The notes under the pieces: generated by a model
Database searches by the model: none
What the model was told of the DNA's origin: nothing
The model's input: only the letters and a program-made list of their open reading frames with translations
NCBI GenBank assembly: GCA_002343825.1
Contig: DDSL01000007.1
Location: 38,042-73,982, forward strand
DNA: 35,941 nucleotides
Origin: Chthonomonas sp. UBA2391
Lineage (GTDB): Bacteria > Armatimonadota > Fimbriimonadia > Fimbriimonadales > Fimbriimonadaceae
Direction: 5' to 3'
Made by a program: the position numbers and the translations under genes
Shown: positions 32,738-35,941 of the stretch, piece after piece
Layout: every line of letters begins with the position of its first letter
How positions within the stretch are numbered: position 1 is the first letter of the stretch

Positions 32738-33328
32738 TTACCGGCCCGAAATGTCTTCGCTTCCTGTCTTGCCTTCGAAGCTCTCACCGGCGTGGGGCAT
32801 CATGATGTCCTCGACGGCGGGTCCGTAGGTGTTCTGGTCGAAGAGCACGTCCTCGCCCCCGAGCGGATATTCCTTGCGGAGAGGGTATCCGACCCAATCG
32901 TCGGGCAAGAGGAACCGGCCCTCTTGCTCGTTACCGGCAAAGTGGATTCCGAAGAGGTCGTTAACCTCTCGTTCGGGGTACTCCGCTCCGAGGAAGAGAT
33001 GCTTGAGAGTCGGAATGGTTTGACCGTCATCGACCCCAACCTTGAGGAAGATCCGATGCCAAGAGCGCGTCGACATGAGGTTATAGACGACCTCAAATCG
33101 CTCGGAAAAATCGCGTTCGTGCTCCCATCGGGAGTAGTCTGCCCCGACGCACTCGCTGAAGTAGTCGTAGCGAAGTTCGGAGTCGTTCTTGAGGAACTCG
33201 ACAACCTCCACCAGCTTCTCGCGAGAGACGCAAACGTAGAGCTCGCCGATACGGTCCTTGACGCTGAGGATCGCATCGCCAAAGCGGCCCTTGAGGGCCG
33301 CGACTTCGGGCCATTCCAAAACTGCCAT
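32738..33328 (-). CDS. nuoC: NADH-quinone oxidoreductase subunit C
   Basis: Complex I 30-kDa-type peripheral subunit, 196 aa, on the cytoplasmic side of the membrane. The diagnostic run is EREVNDLFGIHFAGN, then RFLLPDDWVGYPLRKEYPL (about 119-160). The N-terminal half has the typical DYFSECVGADYS and FEVVYNLMS segments. The start codon overlaps the nuoA stop by one base (TAATG), with AGGGAG ten bases upstream. nuoC normally follows nuoB, which is absent here, and nuoD does not follow: the next gene is convergent, three bases away. Confidence 0.93.
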   Translation of the reverse strand: MAVLEWPEVAALKGRFGDAILSVKDRIGELYVCVSREKLVEVVEFLKNDSELRYDYFSECVGADYSRWEHERDFSERFEVVYNLMSTRSWHRIFLKVGVDDGQTIPTLKHLFLGAEYPEREVNDLFGIHFAGNEQEGRFLLPDDWVGYPLRKEYPLGGEDVLFDQNTYGPAVEDIMMPHAGESFEGKTGSEDISGR

Positions 33329-33795
33329 TACTGCGCCGCTCCCTTGGCCACGGGCTGGAGCGCGGTCACGGTTTGAACCGGGACATCGGCCTCATCGACC
33401 AGCTTGGCGGGATCCAGCGAGACCGCGTCGTCCCAATCGATCGCGTTCACGCGGAGCACATAGGCGTCGCCTAGGATCCAGAGCGCCATGTAGATCATGA
33501 TCGCCCAGAAGCTGAAGATTTGGAAGTCAAGCGAAGCATCTCGGAAGACGCTAATCCAACTCCAGAGAAAGACGACTTCGATATCGAACAGGATGAAGAG
33601 CATTGCGACCAGATAGAACTTGATCGGGAATCGCTCTCGGGCATCACCGACGGGAGCCACGCCGCACTCGTAGGGCGCCTGCTTCCAGGGAGTGATCTTC
33701 TTTGGACCCAGCACCCAGCTGAGGGTGACCATCGCGGTGCAGATCAGGGCGGCTACGCCTACCAAGACCAATATGGGAGTGAAGTCGGCATTCAT
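33328..33795 (-). CDS. nuoA: NADH-quinone oxidoreductase subunit A
   Basis: Membrane subunit of complex I, 155 aa, with three transmembrane helices (about 8-30, 61-81, 90-112). The hallmark PYECGVAPVGDARERFPIKFYLVAMLFILFDIEVVFL block is present between residues 41 and 77. The C-terminal extension of about 35 residues beyond the last helix is acidic and then Val/Ala-rich, longer than in many NuoA proteins. A TAAGAT box lies 11 bases before the ATG, and the GCAGG next to the ATG is too close to be an effective ribosome site. It forms a two-gene unit with nuoC. Confidence 0.94.
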   Translation of the reverse strand: MNADFTPILVLVGVAALICTAMVTLSWVLGPKKITPWKQAPYECGVAPVGDARERFPIKFYLVAMLFILFDIEVVFLWSWISVFRDASLDFQIFSFWAIMIYMALWILGDAYVLRVNAIDWDDAVSLDPAKLVDEADVPVQTVTALQPVAKGAAQ

Positions 33796-33847
33796 CCTGC
33801 AACTAGATCTTACTCGAATCCTCGGTCGGTAATCGGCCCGAGTAAAC

Positions 33848-33853
33848 TACATT
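33848..33853 (+). promoter_or_regulatory. Candidate -10 box of the trp cluster
   Basis: TACATT ends five bases before the trpD ATG; an alternative TAAACT (33843-33848) overlaps it. No convincing -35 and no Shine-Dalgarno. I see no trp leader peptide or attenuator in the 63 bases between nuoA and trpD. Confidence 0.35.
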
Positions 33854-33858
33854 TTCGA

Positions 33859-34866
33859 ATGCAAGCGATTGAATTGATGGAGGCCTTGGCCCGAGGAGAG
33901 CAGCTCGACCGTGCCTGCGCCGAGCAAATGATGGACTTAATCCTCGGCGGCGAGCAACCCGAACCATGGATCGCGGGGGCCTTGATGGCGCTCCGGGTAC
34001 GCGGTGCGACCCCAACCGAAATCGCCGGGTTTGCGGCGGTGATTCGTCGTCGAGGCGTTGTGATCCCTGATGTCCCTGCCAACGTCGTGGACAGTTGCGG
34101 AACCGGGGGCGGGGCGCCCAGTTGGAACCTTTCGACTGGGGCCGCGATCCTCGCTGCCGCAGCGGGAGCTACGATCGCCAAGCATGGCAACCGGGCCGTG
34201 ACGAGCGCTTGTGGCAGTGCGGACGTCCTTGAGGCCCTCGGAATCAGTCTCGCGACGACTCCGGCCGAAGCGACCCGCGAGCTGCGAGAGGCGGGCATCA
34301 GCTTCCTCTTCGCGCCGTCTTTCCACCCCGGCCTTCGGGTCGTCGCGGCGGTGAGAAAGTCGCTCGGAGTACGGACCGTTTTCAATTTGCTCGGCCCGCT
34401 GGCGAACCCCGCCGGGGCCAAGCGCCAACTCTTGGGAGTTTATGATCCGGCCCTGGTTTCGCCAGTCGCCGAGGCCCTGGCCGAGCTCGGGACCGAACGC
34501 GCCTGGGTCGTCTGCGGAAAGGACGGCCTGGACGAAGTCAGCCCGAATGCGCCCACGATTGTCGCCGAGGTGAAAGGGAGCGAAGTCTCGATGGGTGAAC
34601 TCGAACCGGCTGACTTCGGCATCAAGGGAACCGTCGATTTGGCTCCGGGATCCAGCCTGCAAGACAACGCCGCGATTCTCCGGGCAGCCCTGACCGGGGA
34701 CAGTCCTGCGGCCAGCGAGGCCCTGGTGCCCAATGCCGCTTGCTGCCTGGTCTTGGCTGGACTCGAAACCGACCTCAAGACGGCCGCCGAGCGAGCCCGA
34801 GAGACGATCCGCAGCGAGGACGCCGGACGAAAGCTTGAGGCGTGGAAAGAGGTTTCCTCCCGTTGA
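33859..34866 (+). CDS. trpD: Anthranilate phosphoribosyltransferase
   Basis: Second step of tryptophan synthesis: anthranilate plus PRPP to phosphoribosylanthranilate, in the cytoplasm. 335 aa, the usual size. The PRPP motif DSCGTGGGAPSWNLST (about 78-93), AKHGNRAVTSACGSADVLEALG (within 111-132) and FNLLGPLANPAG are diagnostic. The frame extends far upstream, but the ATG at 33859 gives the normal TrpD N-terminus and clears the divergent nuoA. trpC starts inside the stop codon, so the genes are coupled. Assignment is secure. Confidence 0.95.
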   Translation: MQAIELMEALARGEQLDRACAEQMMDLILGGEQPEPWIAGALMALRVRGATPTEIAGFAAVIRRRGVVIPDVPANVVDSCGTGGGAPSWNLSTGAAILAAAAGATIAKHGNRAVTSACGSADVLEALGISLATTPAEATRELREAGISFLFAPSFHPGLRVVAAVRKSLGVRTVFNLLGPLANPAGAKRQLLGVYDPALVSPVAEALAELGTERAWVVCGKDGLDEVSPNAPTIVAEVKGSEVSMGELEPADFGIKGTVDLAPGSSLQDNAAILRAALTGDSPAASEALVPNAACCLVLAGLETDLKTAAERARETIRSEDAGRKLEAWKEVSSR

Positions 34867-35639
34867 ACGTTCTGGATGAGATCTTCGCGGCAAAGCGCCT
34901 CGAACTCCTCGAAACGAGCCGAGCAGTCCCTCTGGAAGAGTTGGTCGCGCAATCGCGCGACCTCCCCCCGGCGCGCGGATTCCAGCGGGCCATCGAGTCG
35001 GCTACAGCCCCAGCCCTGATCGCCGAGGTCAAAAAGGCCAGCCCAGTCAAGGGCTTGATCCGCGAGGACTTTGACCCGGTCGAGATCGCAAAGGCCTACG
35101 AGAAGGCCGGGGCAACCTGCCTGAGCGTTCTAACTGACCACCGTTTTCAGGGAGAATCGGCCCACCTCATCGCCGTCCGCAAGGCCGTATCGCTCCCGAT
35201 CCTCCGCAAGGACTTCACGGCCAGCCGCTATCACCTCTACGAAGCCCGCGTGATGGGGGCCGACGCCATTTTGCTGATCGCCTATGGCCTTGGCGACGAT
35301 GAACTCCGGCACCTCTCGGGGGAAGCCCGCGAGATCGGACTCGATGTGCTCTTTGAGGCTCACACCGAAGAGGAAGCCGAGCGGTGCTTAAGCGTCGGTG
35401 CCAAGCTACTCGGGATCAACAATCGAGATCTCACAAGCTTTGAGACCAGCGTCTCTGTCGGACTTGGTCTCTTGCCGAGTCTGCGCGGACGAGCAACCCT
35501 CGTCAGCGAGAGCGCATTGAAAACGGCGGACGACGTCCGCGCGGTCCACGCCGCCGGAGCTCAAGCCGTACTCATCGGGACTGCCTTTTGCGCCTCCCCC
35601 GACCCGGGGGCGAAAGTCCGCGAGGTCATGGGCTGGTGA
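34863..35639 (+). CDS. trpC: Indole-3-glycerol phosphate synthase
   Basis: Closes the indole ring from carboxyphenylaminodeoxyribulose phosphate, 258 aa, TIM barrel. Conserved motifs are AEVKKASPVKG (catalytic Lys), the LRKDF strand with the second active-site Lys, GINNRDL, SESAL and the phosphate-binding GTAFCASPDP near the end. I prefer the TTG at 34863, which overlaps the trpD stop (TTGA) and has GAGG about ten bases upstream; a GTG at 34842 is an alternative. Starting here gives the usual family N-terminus, LNVLDEIFAAKR. It is a separate protein, not fused to TrpF. Confidence 0.94.
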   Translation: MNVLDEIFAAKRLELLETSRAVPLEELVAQSRDLPPARGFQRAIESATAPALIAEVKKASPVKGLIREDFDPVEIAKAYEKAGATCLSVLTDHRFQGESAHLIAVRKAVSLPILRKDFTASRYHLYEARVMGADAILLIAYGLGDDELRHLSGEAREIGLDVLFEAHTEEEAERCLSVGAKLLGINNRDLTSFETSVSVGLGLLPSLRGRATLVSESALKTADDVRAVHAAGAQAVLIGTAFCASPDPGAKVREVMGW

Positions 35640-35941
35640 GCTGGGTCAAGATCTGCGGCATCATCGACTTTGACCAAGCGCTGGCCATTCATGCCCTGGG
35701 GGCTGATCTTTTGGGGGTCGTTCGCGAGCCGAGTTCCCCCCGGTGCGCCGACCCCGAACTGATTCCTCGTCTTCTGGAGGCCCTGCCTGAAGTCCCGATT
35801 GTGGAGGTCTGGGGCCGGTACCCGGGAGGGGAGATCCTGGGAGAGAACCATTGGATTCAGGCGTCCGAATTCACCGGGTCGCCGCCCGGTCCGGAGGCCA
35901 ATCCCGAGGGTGGGGCCCCGTCGCTTTGCGCCGCCCACCCT
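35636..35941 (+). CDS. trpF: Phosphoribosylanthranilate isomerase, N-terminal part (cut by window end)
   Basis: The first 102 codons of TrpF, which isomerises phosphoribosylanthranilate between the TrpD and TrpC steps. The start shows the family's VKICGI strand with the catalytic Cys, then a helix with an ALGADLLGVV segment and a SPRC near residue 34-37, matching the usual 'GaDalGfvf...SpR'. The GTG overlaps the trpC stop (GTGA). The frame is open to the last base of the window. The later part is unusually rich in Gly and Pro, but the truncation prevents judging it. Confidence 0.85.
   Translation, partial: MSWVKICGIIDFDQALAIHALGADLLGVVREPSSPRCADPELIPRLLEALPEVPIVEVWGRYPGGEILGENHWIQASEFTGSPPGPEANPEGGAPSLCAAHP

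Noticed and set aside
1..35941. CRISPR arrays, insertion sequences, phage genes or attachment sites
   Set aside because: No direct-repeat array, transposase, integrase or terminal inverted repeats were found on reading either strand.

Overview
This is a chromosomal window with moderately high GC, tightly packed genes and a free-living, aerobic, Gram-negative-like (diderm) character. No phage, insertion sequence, CRISPR array or plasmid gene is visible. The gene mix suggests an environmental bacterium, and my best guess is Armatimonadota (Fimbriimonadia-like). Pointers are frequent TTG/GTG starts, several start codons placed 5-7 nt after a TANNNT box (possible leaderless mRNAs), and large secreted proteins with no family name I know. 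The taxonomic guess rests on impression, not on a marker gene.

Layout. 1-22: 5' end of a minus-strand tRNA. 295-2988: family 5 uracil-DNA glycosylase, a secreted aspartic-protease-fold/PDZ protein and a TPR membrane protein. 3136-7539: branched-chain amino acid ABC transporter operon livJ-livH-livM-livG, with livF missing. 7536-11136 (minus): a large secreted STN-domain protein and a GT39-like membrane glycosyltransferase. 11251-14524: LolA-like/thioredoxin fusion, then E1 alpha and E1 beta of a 2-oxo acid dehydrogenase. 14668-20231: a paralogue of the secreted STN protein interrupted by one in-frame TGA, an intact 721-aa paralogue, an ECF sigma factor and a membrane protein that looks like its anti-sigma factor and itself carries a periplasmic STN-like domain. 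20327-22719: cydAB. 22870-23589: membrane protein with two zinc ribbons and a C-terminus resembling ribosomal L7/L12. 23757-26990: membrane pyrophosphatase with an insertion of about 280 residues. 27137-30804: two small genes, a CoA-transferase/GNAT fusion and folC. 30842-33795: HIT protein, lysine 6-aminotransferase-like enzyme, and nuoC/nuoA without nuoB. 33859-35941: trpD-trpC-trpF, with trpF cut by the window end.

How the genes relate. Energy metabolism dominates: pyruvate or branched-chain oxo acid dehydrogenase E1, cytochrome bd, complex I subunits and a proton-pumping pyrophosphatase. The most unusual block is 14.6-20.2 kb. There, secreted proteins with an N-terminal STN-like domain sit beside an ECF sigma factor and an anti-sigma candidate with the same kind of domain outside the membrane. 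This resembles FecI/FecR cell-surface signalling with the parts rearranged and no TonB-dependent receptor in the window. Other points worth attention are a perfect 10-bp inverted repeat around the -10 box of the 721-aa gene, extra-cytoplasmic insertions in both HppA and LivH, and exported proteins whose signal peptides lack basic residues.
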